From an uncultured Myxococcales bacterium (GTDB lineage: Bacteria > Myxococcota_A > Bradymonadia > UBA7976 > VGTA01), in NCBI GenBank assembly GCA_937146725.1, contig CAKZRU010000189.1, positions 1 to 35,317 of the forward strand: a stretch of 35,317 nt of DNA. The letters are read 5' to 3'. The stretch's first letter is position 1. Each line of letters opens with the position of its first letter. Position numbers and translations under genes: made by a program. Below are positions 18,801 to 26,505 of the stretch, piece by piece. The notes beneath the pieces are model-generated. The model made no database searches. It saw only the letters and a list, made by a program, of their open reading frames with translations, and was not told where the DNA came from.

Positions 18801-18868
18801 TAAGTATGAATCCTTACCGAACTTTCTCATATACTGCTCGTTATATCCGAGCTCTATGGATTAGATAA
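15848..18868 (+). CDS. Large lipoprotein: Ig-like domain, DUF4215 cysteine-rich array, fibrinogen-like C-terminus
   Basis: 1006 residues; AAGGAG at 15831-15836 precedes the ATG. The signal peptide ends in ATAC (Cys21). Residues about 28-140 form a beta domain like the ASH/choice-of-anchor group (LTPEELFFEAP, VSVSNDGAATLVVSSV). Then come fifteen cysteine-rich units of the Myxococcus repeat type, fourteen with CDDGN and one with CDAGI, starting with CGDG or CGDN. Two versions alternate: a long one (TESC, YGEESC, VCxxxC) and a short one (GDGCSDTC, GYTC). The C-terminal 200 residues start SCADLLAQNPS and carry YCDMVTDGGGW (G841-W844), the first motif of fibrinogen-like domains. No enzyme motif. 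Probable surface adhesion or binding protein on a rigid disulfide-rich stalk. A strong hairpin lies just downstream. Confidence 0.92.
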   Translation: MFNPSKNMIFMSMILLLATACGNEVNEEIAGIKLTPEELFFEAPDDGASSKVLEVSVSNDGAATLVVSSVTVAENDDSPEVTIANSESWSDSVSIPSESSVILRVEWTPSNNIVDRGQVVFDTNIGERTINFTTAPLASTPVNELCGDGELQSNEECDDGNRETEVCPYGEEECEVCAENCTLQPGATSFCGDGELQEDEACDDGNQEVADGCSDTCELEEGFTCDDQGQCQSTCGDGILAANEACDDGNTMTESCDYSLQSCEVCAEDCTLVAGETSYCGDGDQSPEEQCDDGNNTTESCAYGQRECQVCAANCTLVQGEVSFCGDNLIIEADGEACDDGNILTERCAYGEETCEVCNGQCQIVAGETSYCGDSVVSERDNEACDDGNQDNGDGCSSTCQIELGFTCNDEQVCTSSCGDNIVASNEACDDGNTETESCAYGEESCDVCAADCTLIEGETSYCGDAVQSDADEEECDDGNQENGDGCSDTCQVEEGYTCDEDQVCISICGDSVVAGNETCDDGNTETESCPYGEESCTVCDATCQEVPGATSFCGDNAVNGAETCDDGNTETESCVYGEESCIVCDATCQEMPGATSFCGDNAVTGAETCDDGNAETEACAYGEESCTVCNASCLEVAGETSFCGDNITNGSETCDDGNTVTESCVYGEADCKVCDANCTLTDGEISFCGDNAVNGAETCDDGNTETESCLYGEENCTVCDASCQEVSGATSFCGDGILQAEQGEECDAGIANGNTADTCRADCTLPRCGDGVVDTGESCDDGNGSNADACPDGPTGTCTRVSCADLLAQNPSATTGYYYIDPDNDGANLIYAYCDMVTDGGGWTAIINPQDYQKTYLDQFPAQTDTIVNYGIYTSPATGVSWGDVTTQENYSQQPQRIELNLNYNEIKITYSGFYDNPVSGLGFFYVGNQDAYNNAISFEDRNSDASTGHYLTVGGSSILFRAQQDVIDRTDTISLPNSTLLHVSMNPYRTFSYTARYIRALWIR
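17372..18046 (+). repeat. Five consecutive 135-nt coding repeats in the DUF4215 array
   Basis: Cysteine codons opening successive units fall at 17372, 17507, 17642, 17777 and 17912, and the following one at 18047, giving five units of exactly 135 nt (45 codons). The units starting at 17372, 17507, 17642 and 17912 are nearly identical over long stretches; the unit at 17777 is more diverged. This pattern points to recent duplication or gene conversion. Confidence 0.9.
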
Positions 18869-18876
18869 AGCGATCG

Positions 18877-18920
18877 ATATAGCCAAGCAGTGACTAAAAG
18901 ATAGTGCTGCTAGGCTATAT
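18877..18920. terminator. Strong hairpin between convergent genes
   Basis: The left arm (18877-18890, ATATAGCCAAGCAG) and right arm (18907-18920, CTGCTAGGCTATAT) pair over 14 positions with one mismatch. It starts 8 nt after the stop of the DUF4215 gene. There is no T-run on either side, so a classical intrinsic terminator is not certain, but a 3'-end structure serving one or both convergent transcripts is plausible. Confidence 0.5.
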
Positions 18921-19083
18921 GATTATTGATAAGGCTATTGATTCAGCTCAAGGTCATTGATCTAGCCAAGGCCATAATCTGAAACAACTTTGGCCACTTA
19001 TCAGCCAATCACTCATGAATCGCCAAGATCGAGCTCTCTGACTTTTTAGGTAGAGCTCTCGACTTAAAAAACTTGTTAAGAAA
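18921..19083. other. Convergent intergenic region with degenerate repeats and a second inverted repeat
   Basis: Three degenerate copies of AAGG-YY-ATTGATYNAGC lie in a row at about 18933-18986. A second inverted repeat, GAGCTCT (19031-19037) with AGAGCTC (19052-19058), follows. It could help end the minus-strand transcript of the EF-hand lipoprotein gene. No gene is seen. Confidence 0.4.
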
Positions 19084-19680
19084 CTAGTTATCTTCTAAGC
19101 GTACCCAACGGTCTGGTTGACCATCTCCATCGCTATCAAAACCACGGCGAACAAGTTGACCATTTTTATAGTATTGGAAATAGTCTTTCACTCCATTACC
19201 ATCTCGGTCGCCTTCAACATAACTGAGTTGACCATTTTTATAGTATTTAAATACTTCGGGCTTTTCATCACCCTGTAAGCTGACTTCTTTGCGGTCAATC
19301 ACGTTATTTTTATAATAAACAATACGATCATATTTCCCATCAAAGTCCATATCTAGCTCATCCCGAAGGACTTTACCGTCTTCGGTATAAAAACGTTTAA
19401 AGTCAACTTTGCGATCAAAGTTTAAGTCGAAAGATTTGGTGGCAAGTCGTTTAACCTTACCGTCTAAAACATATAGACGCCATACATCAGGATGCGCGTC
19501 ATTATTGGTGTCAAAGGTTTGCTCGGTTTCACTTTTAGAAACAATTTCTTGAGGACCTTGAATCTTGGCTGTTTGTTTAGGACTTGAGCCACAAGCACTT
19601 AAAAGTGTCAAACCAAAGGCCACACTTGCCATACTAGAACTGCTCAATAGACTTGATTTAGGGGTGATGATTGACATCAT
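19084..19680 (-). CDS. Lipoprotein with five EF-hand-like calcium loops and YYKNGQL repeats
   Basis: 198 residues from the ATG at 19680, where GGAGG lies 5 nt upstream; a longer in-frame start 17 codons earlier lacks this support. The signal peptide ends in LLSAC (Cys30). The mature protein has five acidic loops of the DxDxDG type: DTNNDAHPD (57-65), DLNFDRKVD (85-93), DMDFDGKYD (110-118), DRDGNGVKD (158-166) and DSDGDGQPD (182-190). Between them are short aromatic repeats such as YYKNGQL (twice) and YYKNNVI, similar to MORN/toxin-immunity style strands. The pattern implies a calcium-stabilised repeat protein in the periplasm or outer membrane. No catalytic motif. It is convergent with the DUF4215 gene and divergent from gcvP. 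Function unknown. Confidence 0.85.
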   Translation of the reverse strand: MMSIITPKSSLLSSSSMASVAFGLTLLSACGSSPKQTAKIQGPQEIVSKSETEQTFDTNNDAHPDVWRLYVLDGKVKRLATKSFDLNFDRKVDFKRFYTEDGKVLRDELDMDFDGKYDRIVYYKNNVIDRKEVSLQGDEKPEVFKYYKNGQLSYVEGDRDGNGVKDYFQYYKNGQLVRRGFDSDGDGQPDRWVRLEDN

Positions 19681-19838
19681 TAAGTCCTCCATAAAACTTA
19701 AAGGCTTTAACCATTCCTTAGCGTGTATCACAATTCTTATCCATTACTCAACTTGTCTGTTCATTGATTGGAAGCCTAAAGAATACTTATGCATCAAACA
19801 ATGGAATAAACAATTATCTGATTTATTGGTCATCAGAC

Positions 19839-19868
19839 TTGAAAATTGATCGATCAACAGTCTATGAT
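19839..19868 (+). promoter_or_regulatory. Candidate gcvP promoter with an embedded palindrome
   Basis: TTGAAA (19839-19844) and TATGAT (19863-19868), each one base from the sigma-70 consensus, are 18 nt apart. The spacer contains the perfect 12-bp palindrome TTGATCGATCAA (19846-19857). The -10 lies 82 nt before the gcvP start. The palindrome sits where a repressor would block RNA polymerase. Confidence 0.5.
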
Positions 19869-19950
19869 CCGCCGCTTAACCTGATTCAGTATCGGTTAGA
19901 CTCTAGCAAAGATCCCCTATAAAACCTTCTCGCTTCGGGAGTTTTGAAAG

Positions 19951-22890
19951 ATGAATACAGAGCATCACACTTATAATAAACTTAGTGCCCACCCTGATCG
20001 TTTTGAACAACGACATATTGGCCCAAGAACCTTAGATATAGAGGCCATGATTGCTCAAACTAAAGCGTCATCGCTTTCAGCTTTAATCGATGAAATTGTA
20101 CCCGAAGCCATTCGAAGAAGACGAGCTTTAAATCTGCCAGAAGCTAAATCTGAGTTTGAAGTGCTTGAGCAACTCAAAGGCATTGCTTCACAGAACAAAG
20201 TGTATAAATCCTTGATTGGACAGGGGTATTTCTCATGTTATACCCCGCCGGTCATTCAAAGAAATATTCTTGAAAATCCCGGTTGGTATACTCAATACAC
20301 ACCTTATCAAGCGGAGATTTCACAGGGTCGCTTAGAGGCCTTGGTGAATTATCAAACAGTCATCACTAACTTAACGGGCTTACCATTGGCTAACTCCTCA
20401 CTTCTTGATGAAGGTACGGCTGCTGCAGAAGCTATGGGAATGTGTTGGTCACTTGGTCGTCAAAAGGGCACTCGCTTTATCGTTGATTCGGCTTGTCATC
20501 CTCAAACCATTGCAGTTCTACAAACTCGTGCCGAGCCTTTGGATATCGAAATTGTTTTAAGCTCAAGAGAAGACATGCTGGCTCAAGCTGAGTTTGCACA
20601 AGCAGGAAGCTTTGGAGTCATTCTACAATACCCTGATACTCATGGCATCACCGATGAAAACATGGGAGAGCTCATTGATCAAGCACATGCACACAAGCTT
20701 AAAGTTGTGGTTGCAAGCGACCTGCTCGCACTTACCCTGCTGACCCCTCCGGGAGAACTCGGTGAAACGGGAGCCGATATTGTGGTTGGCTCAAGTCAGC
20801 GTTTTGGCGTTCCTTTTGGAGCAGGCGGTCCTCATGCGGCCTTCATGTCAACCCATGAAGCCAATAAACGAGTGATGCCAGGCCGTATCATTGGTTTATC
20901 GGTAGATAGCAATGGTGAAAAAGCATATCGCCTAGCACTGCAAACCCGTGAACAGCATATTCGGCGTGATAAAGCGACCAGTAATATTTGTACCGCACAA
21001 GTACTTTTGGCCGTCATGGCCGGTATGTATGCAGTATATCATGGCGCCGATGGCTTAAAGGCAATCGCTTCTCGTGTTAAACGCCTCACCGCGACTTTAG
21101 AGCAAACGCTTGTTCAAGGTGGCACGCAAGTGATTGAAGGACAGCGCTTTGACACTTTGGTAGTCACTCAAGCCGGCAATGGGCAAAACTTAGCAGAGAT
21201 TTATGAAGCAGCACTGGAAGCCGAGATCAATCTAAGAAAATTACAAGTCAATGGCCAACTCGCATTAGGAATTTCATTGGATGAAACTTGTGGCTTTGAC
21301 TTGGTCACCAAACTTTCCCAACTATTCTTGGGCCAAAGTAATTTGGTCACTCTTTCTGATTCATTTGACTTTGAAGGTGTGTTAAAGCGCCAATCTACCT
21401 ACTTAGATCATCCCTCGTTCAAGCTTTATCAGTGCGAGCATGAGCTATTGCGTTATATGCATCGCTTACAAGCAAAAGATTTATCTTTGACCCATTCAAT
21501 GATTCCTTTGGGCTCTTGCACAATGAAGCTTAATGCGACCGCTGAAATGATTGCAGTGACTTGGCCTGAGTTTGCGCATATTCACCCCTTTGCTCCCTTA
21601 AGTCAGCGTCAAGGCTATGCAGAACTTTATAGCCTTCTTGAAGGATGGTTAGAAGAAATTACTGGTTTTTCAGCGGTTTCACTACAGCCTAATGCAGGCT
21701 CACAGGGAGAGTATGCAGGTTTATTAGTCATTAGAGCTTATCATTTAAGCCGAGGTGACGCACATCGTAAGGTTTGCTTAATTCCTACCTCTGCCCATGG
21801 AACAAACCCTGCAAGTGCAGTGATGGCAGGCTTTAAGGTTGTTCCGGTCAAATGTGATGAGCGTGGGGATATTGATCTGATTGATCTTGAAGAAAAATCA
21901 ATTAAGCATGCAGACAATTTGGGCGCCTTAATGATTACCTATCCTTCGACCCATGGTGTTTTTGAAGAGGGTGTCGTTCAAGCTTGTGCGATTGTGCATG
22001 CGCATGGTGGCCAAGTGTACATGGATGGTGCCAATATGAATGCCCAGGTTGGCCTATGTCGTCCGGGTGATATTGGTGCGGATGTTTGTCACTTAAATCT
22101 TCATAAAACCTTCTGTATTCCCCATGGTGGTGGTGGACCGGGTATGGGGCCAATCGGTGTAGTCGCTCACCTAGCGCCTTTCTTACCTACTCACCCCGAA
22201 GAAGCAGTGGGCGGAGATATGCACATTGAAGGAGAGCAAAGTCAGGCGATTGGTCCGGTTTCAGCAGCGCCTTTTGGTAGTCCATCTATTTTGCCGATTT
22301 CCTTTGCCTATATTTCAATGATGGGTGCTGATGGGCTTAAGAAGGCCACAGAGATTGCAATTCTAAATGCCAACTACATGGCGTCTAAACTCAGTGGTCA
22401 TTATGATATCCTTTACACTGGTAATAACGGACGAGTCGCTCATGAGTTTATTTTGGATTGTCGTGGCTTTAAAGCCTCTGCCGATATTTCTGTAGATGAT
22501 ATTGCCAAGCGACTCATGGACTATGGATTCCATGCACCAACTATGTCATGGCCTGTCATTGGTACACTGATGGTAGAACCTACCGAAAGTGAGTCCAAAG
22601 AAGAACTCGACCGTTTCTGCGAAGCAATGATTGCCATTCGTGAAGAAATTAATGCCATTGAAAGCGGAAAGCTAGATCGCGAAGACAACCCAATGCGCTA
22701 CGCGCCTCACACCGTAGAAATTATGACCGCTGACGAATGGACTCATAGCTATACAAGAAGCCAAGCTGCCTATCCATTAAAATGGATTAAGAGTAGAAAG
22801 TTTTGGCCAAGCGTGGGTAGAGTAGATAATGCTTATGGCGATCGAAATCTTGTGTGTACCTGTCCTCCGATGGAAGACTATGAAGCTTAA
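19951..22890 (+). CDS. gcvP: Glycine dehydrogenase (decarboxylating), P-protein of the glycine cleavage system
   Basis: 979 residues, slightly longer than E. coli GcvP (957), so this is the single-chain type and not the split GcvPA/GcvPB form. It decarboxylates glycine with pyridoxal phosphate and passes the aminomethyl group to lipoyl-H-protein. Recognisable pieces are RHIGP near the N-terminus, SLLDEGTAAAEAM, GSCTMKLNA, SAHGTNPASA, and the PLP-lysine motif HLNLHKTFCIPHGGGGPG with K719. The C-terminus CTCPPMEDY is typical. Start: ATG with GGGAG upstream. No gcvT, gcvH or lpd gene is near by, so the system is scattered in this genome. I saw no glycine riboswitch upstream; a palindrome-bearing promoter is the candidate control site. 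Confidence 0.97.
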   Translation: MNTEHHTYNKLSAHPDRFEQRHIGPRTLDIEAMIAQTKASSLSALIDEIVPEAIRRRRALNLPEAKSEFEVLEQLKGIASQNKVYKSLIGQGYFSCYTPPVIQRNILENPGWYTQYTPYQAEISQGRLEALVNYQTVITNLTGLPLANSSLLDEGTAAAEAMGMCWSLGRQKGTRFIVDSACHPQTIAVLQTRAEPLDIEIVLSSREDMLAQAEFAQAGSFGVILQYPDTHGITDENMGELIDQAHAHKLKVVVASDLLALTLLTPPGELGETGADIVVGSSQRFGVPFGAGGPHAAFMSTHEANKRVMPGRIIGLSVDSNGEKAYRLALQTREQHIRRDKATSNICTAQVLLAVMAGMYAVYHGADGLKAIASRVKRLTATLEQTLVQGGTQVIEGQRFDTLVVTQAGNGQNLAEIYEAALEAEINLRKLQVNGQLALGISLDETCGFDLVTKLSQLFLGQSNLVTLSDSFDFEGVLKRQSTYLDHPSFKLYQCEHELLRYMHRLQAKDLSLTHSMIPLGSCTMKLNATAEMIAVTWPEFAHIHPFAPLSQRQGYAELYSLLEGWLEEITGFSAVSLQPNAGSQGEYAGLLVIRAYHLSRGDAHRKVCLIPTSAHGTNPASAVMAGFKVVPVKCDERGDIDLIDLEEKSIKHADNLGALMITYPSTHGVFEEGVVQACAIVHAHGGQVYMDGANMNAQVGLCRPGDIGADVCHLNLHKTFCIPHGGGGPGMGPIGVVAHLAPFLPTHPEEAVGGDMHIEGEQSQAIGPVSAAPFGSPSILPISFAYISMMGADGLKKATEIAILNANYMASKLSGHYDILYTGNNGRVAHEFILDCRGFKASADISVDDIAKRLMDYGFHAPTMSWPVIGTLMVEPTESESKEELDRFCEAMIAIREEINAIESGKLDREDNPMRYAPHTVEIMTADEWTHSYTRSQAAYPLKWIKSRKFWPSVGRVDNAYGDRNLVCTCPPMEDYEA

Positions 22891-22947
22891 TTTAAGCTAA
22901 ATTCCAAAACTTGAGGAAATGGTGCATGTTTTTCTAAGGCTAAAACA

Positions 22948-24699
22948 ATGCTCCAAGAACTACGAACTCTACTGTTTCCTCAAGTTCAAAAACTCTTTAA
23001 AACTCTGCAAAGGTTTAAATATAGATGGGAAACACTCATCTTTCTTAGTCTTGGTATCGCCTGTCTTTGGGGCTGTTATCAAGCAGGAAGTTTTGTTTTT
23101 AAACAAATGCTTCAGGTCGAGCTTATTGCGGACTTATTGCTTTTAAAGAGTATGGGATTTATTCTTACATTTTTTACCTACATTTTATTTTTCTCGACGC
23201 TATTATCCATTTTTGCCAATCACTATTTGGCAGCTGACTTGGCCTTATTGATGAGCTCACCGATTAAGGTGTCTAGCTTGTTTTACAGCCGAACAATGAG
23301 TGCTTGGGCACAGAATTCTTGGATGGTTTTTATCTTTGCATGGCCCACTTTAGCGGCGGCAGGAGCCTTGCAGCAAGCGCCTATTAGTTTTTATATTTTA
23401 TTAACATTTTGTCTCTTTTGCTTAACGCTATGGTGCACTGGTATTGCGGCGATTATTGCCTTGATTCTTGCTCGGTACTTTCCGGCTCGTCGACTACAAG
23501 AGTCACTGGTTGTTTTAGTGGTGTGTGCCTTTGTATATTTTTATGTAAAGTTTAACGCTTCCCGACCAGATCGTTTTTTTAAAGCCGATGGATTCAAAGA
23601 TCTTTTTGAGCTGATCAGTAGTTTAAAAAATGTTGGTCAAGAGTCGGGTGTTGTCGCTTGGTCAGTACAGAGCTTGTTTGCAACTTTACCTACTTCTAGT
23701 CATTCGATTGTCGCCCAAGAGATTCCCAAAGTATTGACCTTTCCTTTGCTCGCGCTAAGTAGTTCTGTTTTGGCACTTTGGGCCATGGCGGGCTTAGTAG
23801 CCCATAAACTTTATCTCAAAGGGTATTGGCTGTGCCAAGAAGGCTTAGGCAAAGCTGGAGAAAGCAAGTTGGGGCGTGCAAAACCGAGTTATGCCTCTAG
23901 TCTTTCACAGGCCTTTAATCAACGGGAATGGCGCTTGTTTTGGAGAACACCTTCACAGTGGACCCAACTGTTACTCATTGGCTCACTGTGTGTGGTATAT
24001 GTTTATAACTTTAAATATTTTGATGCCTTACACCAAACCGGTTTTTTCAATACAGCAAGCCTCTTTGTCACTCATATCGCTTTGACAGCTATGATTATGG
24101 TCACCTTAGCCGCCCGCTTTTTATATCCCAGTATTTGCGCTGAGGGTAAGGCGATTTGGGTGCTACAATCAGCGCCTATTACAGCAAAGGAGCTTTTGTT
24201 GGCAAAAGTACGTTGGGCTTTTTGGCCCTTGCTTTTGCTATCTTCTGTGTTAAGTGGACTCTGTGCCTGGCTTACCGAGCTTTCTTCAATTTGGCTCATC
24301 GCCGCCCTTTGGAGTGGTTGGTTATTAACCTTAATGGTTTTGGGCCTCAGTGTGGGCATGGGTGCGATTAATCCTAGATTTAATCTTCCGAATCCTCAAG
24401 TCGCTGCTGCAGGCATCGGTGGGATTTCCTTTATGCTACTCGCTTTATTGTGCACAGGTATATTGATCGCCATTAGCTTTCCAAGCGCTATGGGCCTAAT
24501 GTCATTACAGATTCATCTTGATGAAGGACTTTCTTGGCAAGTTGGCATCTTGTCTGCATATGACCAATATGGTTCATGGCCCTTACTCGCTTGGCTTGGT
24601 GCTAACAGTTTTGCTGTTGTCGTTTATAAGCTTTCGATTAAACTTAGCGCAAAACATCTTCAACGTGCGCTTAGCCAAGACCTTAAAGTTGAAGGATAA
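22948..24699 (+). CDS. ABC-2-like multispan permease, no ATPase adjacent
   Basis: 583 residues with about twelve hydrophobic segments, near 30-50, 70-90, 123-140, 147-175, 184-202, 262-285, 338-355, 372-392, 423-442, 447-473, 487-515 and 555-572. The motifs LLMSSPIKVSSLFYSR (about 100-115) and LQSAPITAKELLLAK (406-420) are similar and equally placed relative to following helices, so the protein seems to be an internal duplication. EWRLFWRTPSQWTQLL (327-342) marks the start of the second half. This matches the putative ABC exporter membrane family (ABC_tran_2, PF16949) as I remember it. AAGG lies 9 nt before the ATG. The gap to gcvP is 57 nt. A partner ATPase would have to be encoded elsewhere. 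The substrate is unknown. Confidence 0.75.
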   Translation: MLQELRTLLFPQVQKLFKTLQRFKYRWETLIFLSLGIACLWGCYQAGSFVFKQMLQVELIADLLLLKSMGFILTFFTYILFFSTLLSIFANHYLAADLALLMSSPIKVSSLFYSRTMSAWAQNSWMVFIFAWPTLAAAGALQQAPISFYILLTFCLFCLTLWCTGIAAIIALILARYFPARRLQESLVVLVVCAFVYFYVKFNASRPDRFFKADGFKDLFELISSLKNVGQESGVVAWSVQSLFATLPTSSHSIVAQEIPKVLTFPLLALSSSVLALWAMAGLVAHKLYLKGYWLCQEGLGKAGESKLGRAKPSYASSLSQAFNQREWRLFWRTPSQWTQLLLIGSLCVVYVYNFKYFDALHQTGFFNTASLFVTHIALTAMIMVTLAARFLYPSICAEGKAIWVLQSAPITAKELLLAKVRWAFWPLLLLSSVLSGLCAWLTELSSIWLIAALWSGWLLTLMVLGLSVGMGAINPRFNLPNPQVAAAGIGGISFMLLALLCTGILIAISFPSAMGLMSLQIHLDEGLSWQVGILSAYDQYGSWPLLAWLGANSFAVVVYKLSIKLSAKHLQRALSQDLKVEG

Positions 24700-24774
24700 T
24701 GGTAATTCAACCTCAACTTGAGTCATTACATTAAACACTTTGTTACATATCATGAAACAAGATTAGAGGATCAA

Positions 24775-26421
24775 ATGATGTCAGAGCAAAACAAAAGCAC
24801 TTTGGGAAGTACAGAAAGCACATTAAATAAACAGGAAAGACCAACTCGGCGTAGTATGATGAATATGATCAGCGCCGGCGTAGGCTTTGTTGTTGGTGCA
24901 CAAGTCGCTTGTAGTCGAGAAGGCGGTATACAAGTGAAAAGCAGTCCAGCTCCTGTGTCAGCTAATACAACCCCTGATAGTGCTTCAGCAAAGACTACAA
25001 ATGATGCTAGTGCAGAAATGCAACTCGACCTAGATCTTGATGACTTTATTGTTCATGGGAATACACCTTTAACTTATGAAGCTAAGCGCCATACGATTGG
25101 TACAAGTGTGATTACTCATGAAAAGCACCTATATATTCGTAATAATTTGCCTATGCCCAGTCGCAAGATTATGGCCAAACCTGATGAATGGGCTCTAAAG
25201 GTTAAAGGTGTAAAAAACAGTCGTAACATTACGGTAGCGGAACTTAAGACCTTGGGATTACATACAGTCACAGCAGTTTTACAATGCTCAGGTAATGGAC
25301 GCGCCTTTTATACACATGGTCCTTCGGGTTCACAGTGGTCAACCGGTGCAGCCGGCTGTGTCATTTGGAGTGGGGTTAAGCTGAGTGATGTCATTGATCA
25401 TCTTGGTGGTGTTAAGGGTAAGGCCAAGTATTTGACCAGTACCGGTGGTGATCCATTGCCCGAAGGCGTTGATCCATTAGCGGTGATTGTTGAGCGGTCT
25501 ATCCCCATCGAAAAGGGTCTCAAAGATGCCATGTTAGCGTGGGAAATGAATGGTGATGAGATTTCGTTAGAGCACGGCGGGCCTTTACGCTTAATTGTGC
25601 CCGGTTATTTTGGTTGCAACCAAATCAAATATATCAAGCAAATCGCTTTTACGACCGAACAAACTCAATCCAAAATCCAAAAAGCAGGATACCGCTTCCG
25701 TCCTATTGGCGAAAAAGGCAGTCCAAAATATCCATCTATGTGGGCGATGCCGGTTAAATCTTGGCTCACCAACGAAGAGCAAATGTTTGGTAAAAAGCAA
25801 GTGCTTCGCGGTGTTGCTATGGGTGGAGAACATTCGGTGACTAAGGTAGAAATCTCACTTGATGGTGGTAAAACTTGGAAGATAGCCCCCTTTGTTGGGC
25901 CAGATTTAGGTCCCTTTGCTTGGCGCCTCTTCCAAATGACGGTTGAGCTTCCTAAGGGCGAGCATCAAATCATGACCAAAGCCTATAATGCCAAAGGTGA
26001 AGTTCAGCCCGAAAAACGAGCTGAAAACGAGCGAGGCTATGGTCATAACGGATGGCGAGATCATGCCTTAAAGATTAGTGTTTATCCCGAAAATATGCGT
26101 GGCAAGGTTGCCAAGAAAGTCACCGCAGTTACGGCTAAGCCTGTGGTCAAGAAAAAAGAAAAAGTTGAGCTCTCGGCACAAGCAAAGCGTGGTAAAGAAG
26201 TATATCTCAAGGAAACCATGCCACAATGTGGTGTGTGCCATACCTTGAATGATGCGGGCACTAAAGGAGCTGTTGGTCCAAAACTTGATGATTTAAAACC
26301 ATCTGTTGACCAAATTAAAAATGCAGTAAGTAAGGGCTTAGGAGCGATGCCGGCTCAAAAGCAACTCAGTGAAGCACAGCTTAATGCCCTTGCCCAATAT
26401 GTTTTTGAAGCGACTAAATAA
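24775..26421 (+). CDS. Sulfite-oxidase family molybdoenzyme fused to a C-terminal cytochrome c domain
   Basis: 548 residues from ATG 24775, which has GAGGA 4 nt upstream; a TTG 19 codons earlier has no such site. The N-terminus has TRRSMMN (R25, R26) before a hydrophobic stretch, consistent with Tat export, with Cys46 after it. The Moco domain follows, with VLQCSGNGR; C171 should bind molybdenum. After it come GYFGCNQIKYIK and a Mo-co dimerisation domain (VEISLDGGKTW, ENERGYGHNGWRDH). A Lys-rich linker leads to a cytochrome c domain with CGVCH (C485, C488, H489) and a probable axial Met525 (GAMPA). In known SorAB sulfite dehydrogenases the heme is on a separate subunit; here both are one chain. 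Probable periplasmic sulfite oxidation to sulfate passing electrons to a c-type carrier. Other substrates are possible in this family. Confidence 0.9.
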   Translation: MMSEQNKSTLGSTESTLNKQERPTRRSMMNMISAGVGFVVGAQVACSREGGIQVKSSPAPVSANTTPDSASAKTTNDASAEMQLDLDLDDFIVHGNTPLTYEAKRHTIGTSVITHEKHLYIRNNLPMPSRKIMAKPDEWALKVKGVKNSRNITVAELKTLGLHTVTAVLQCSGNGRAFYTHGPSGSQWSTGAAGCVIWSGVKLSDVIDHLGGVKGKAKYLTSTGGDPLPEGVDPLAVIVERSIPIEKGLKDAMLAWEMNGDEISLEHGGPLRLIVPGYFGCNQIKYIKQIAFTTEQTQSKIQKAGYRFRPIGEKGSPKYPSMWAMPVKSWLTNEEQMFGKKQVLRGVAMGGEHSVTKVEISLDGGKTWKIAPFVGPDLGPFAWRLFQMTVELPKGEHQIMTKAYNAKGEVQPEKRAENERGYGHNGWRDHALKISVYPENMRGKVAKKVTAVTAKPVVKKKEKVELSAQAKRGKEVYLKETMPQCGVCHTLNDAGTKGAVGPKLDDLKPSVDQIKNAVSKGLGAMPAQKQLSEAQLNALAQYVFEATK

Positions 26422-26475
26422 GTTTGTGACTAAACTTGCTGACAGATCTACTCTGAATACAACCCCATAAAGACT

Positions 26476-26505
26476 ATGCACACTGTGAGCACCGTAACGC
26501 TTTGA
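26476..26505 (+). other. Possible 9-codon leader ORF ending on the AcpS-like start
   Basis: ATG at 26476 reads MHTVSTVTL and stops with TGA at 26503-26505, overlapping the TTG start of the next gene (26502-26504). Such overlap could couple translation of a gene with a weak start. There is no clear ribosome binding site, so this may be chance. Confidence 0.2.

Noticed and set aside
18877..19058. Mobile-element ends formed by the inverted repeats in the convergent region
   Set aside because: No transposase, no target-site duplication and no matching copy elsewhere in the window. A 3'-end structure is simpler.
19681..19950. Glycine riboswitch before gcvP
   Set aside because: I looked for paired glycine aptamer signatures and saw none. 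The region has a promoter-like sequence with a palindrome.
22919..23146. Small open frame overlapping the start of the permease gene
   Set aside because: It lies in another frame of the permease, whose hydrophobic protein is continuous through the same region. No homology or start signal supports it.
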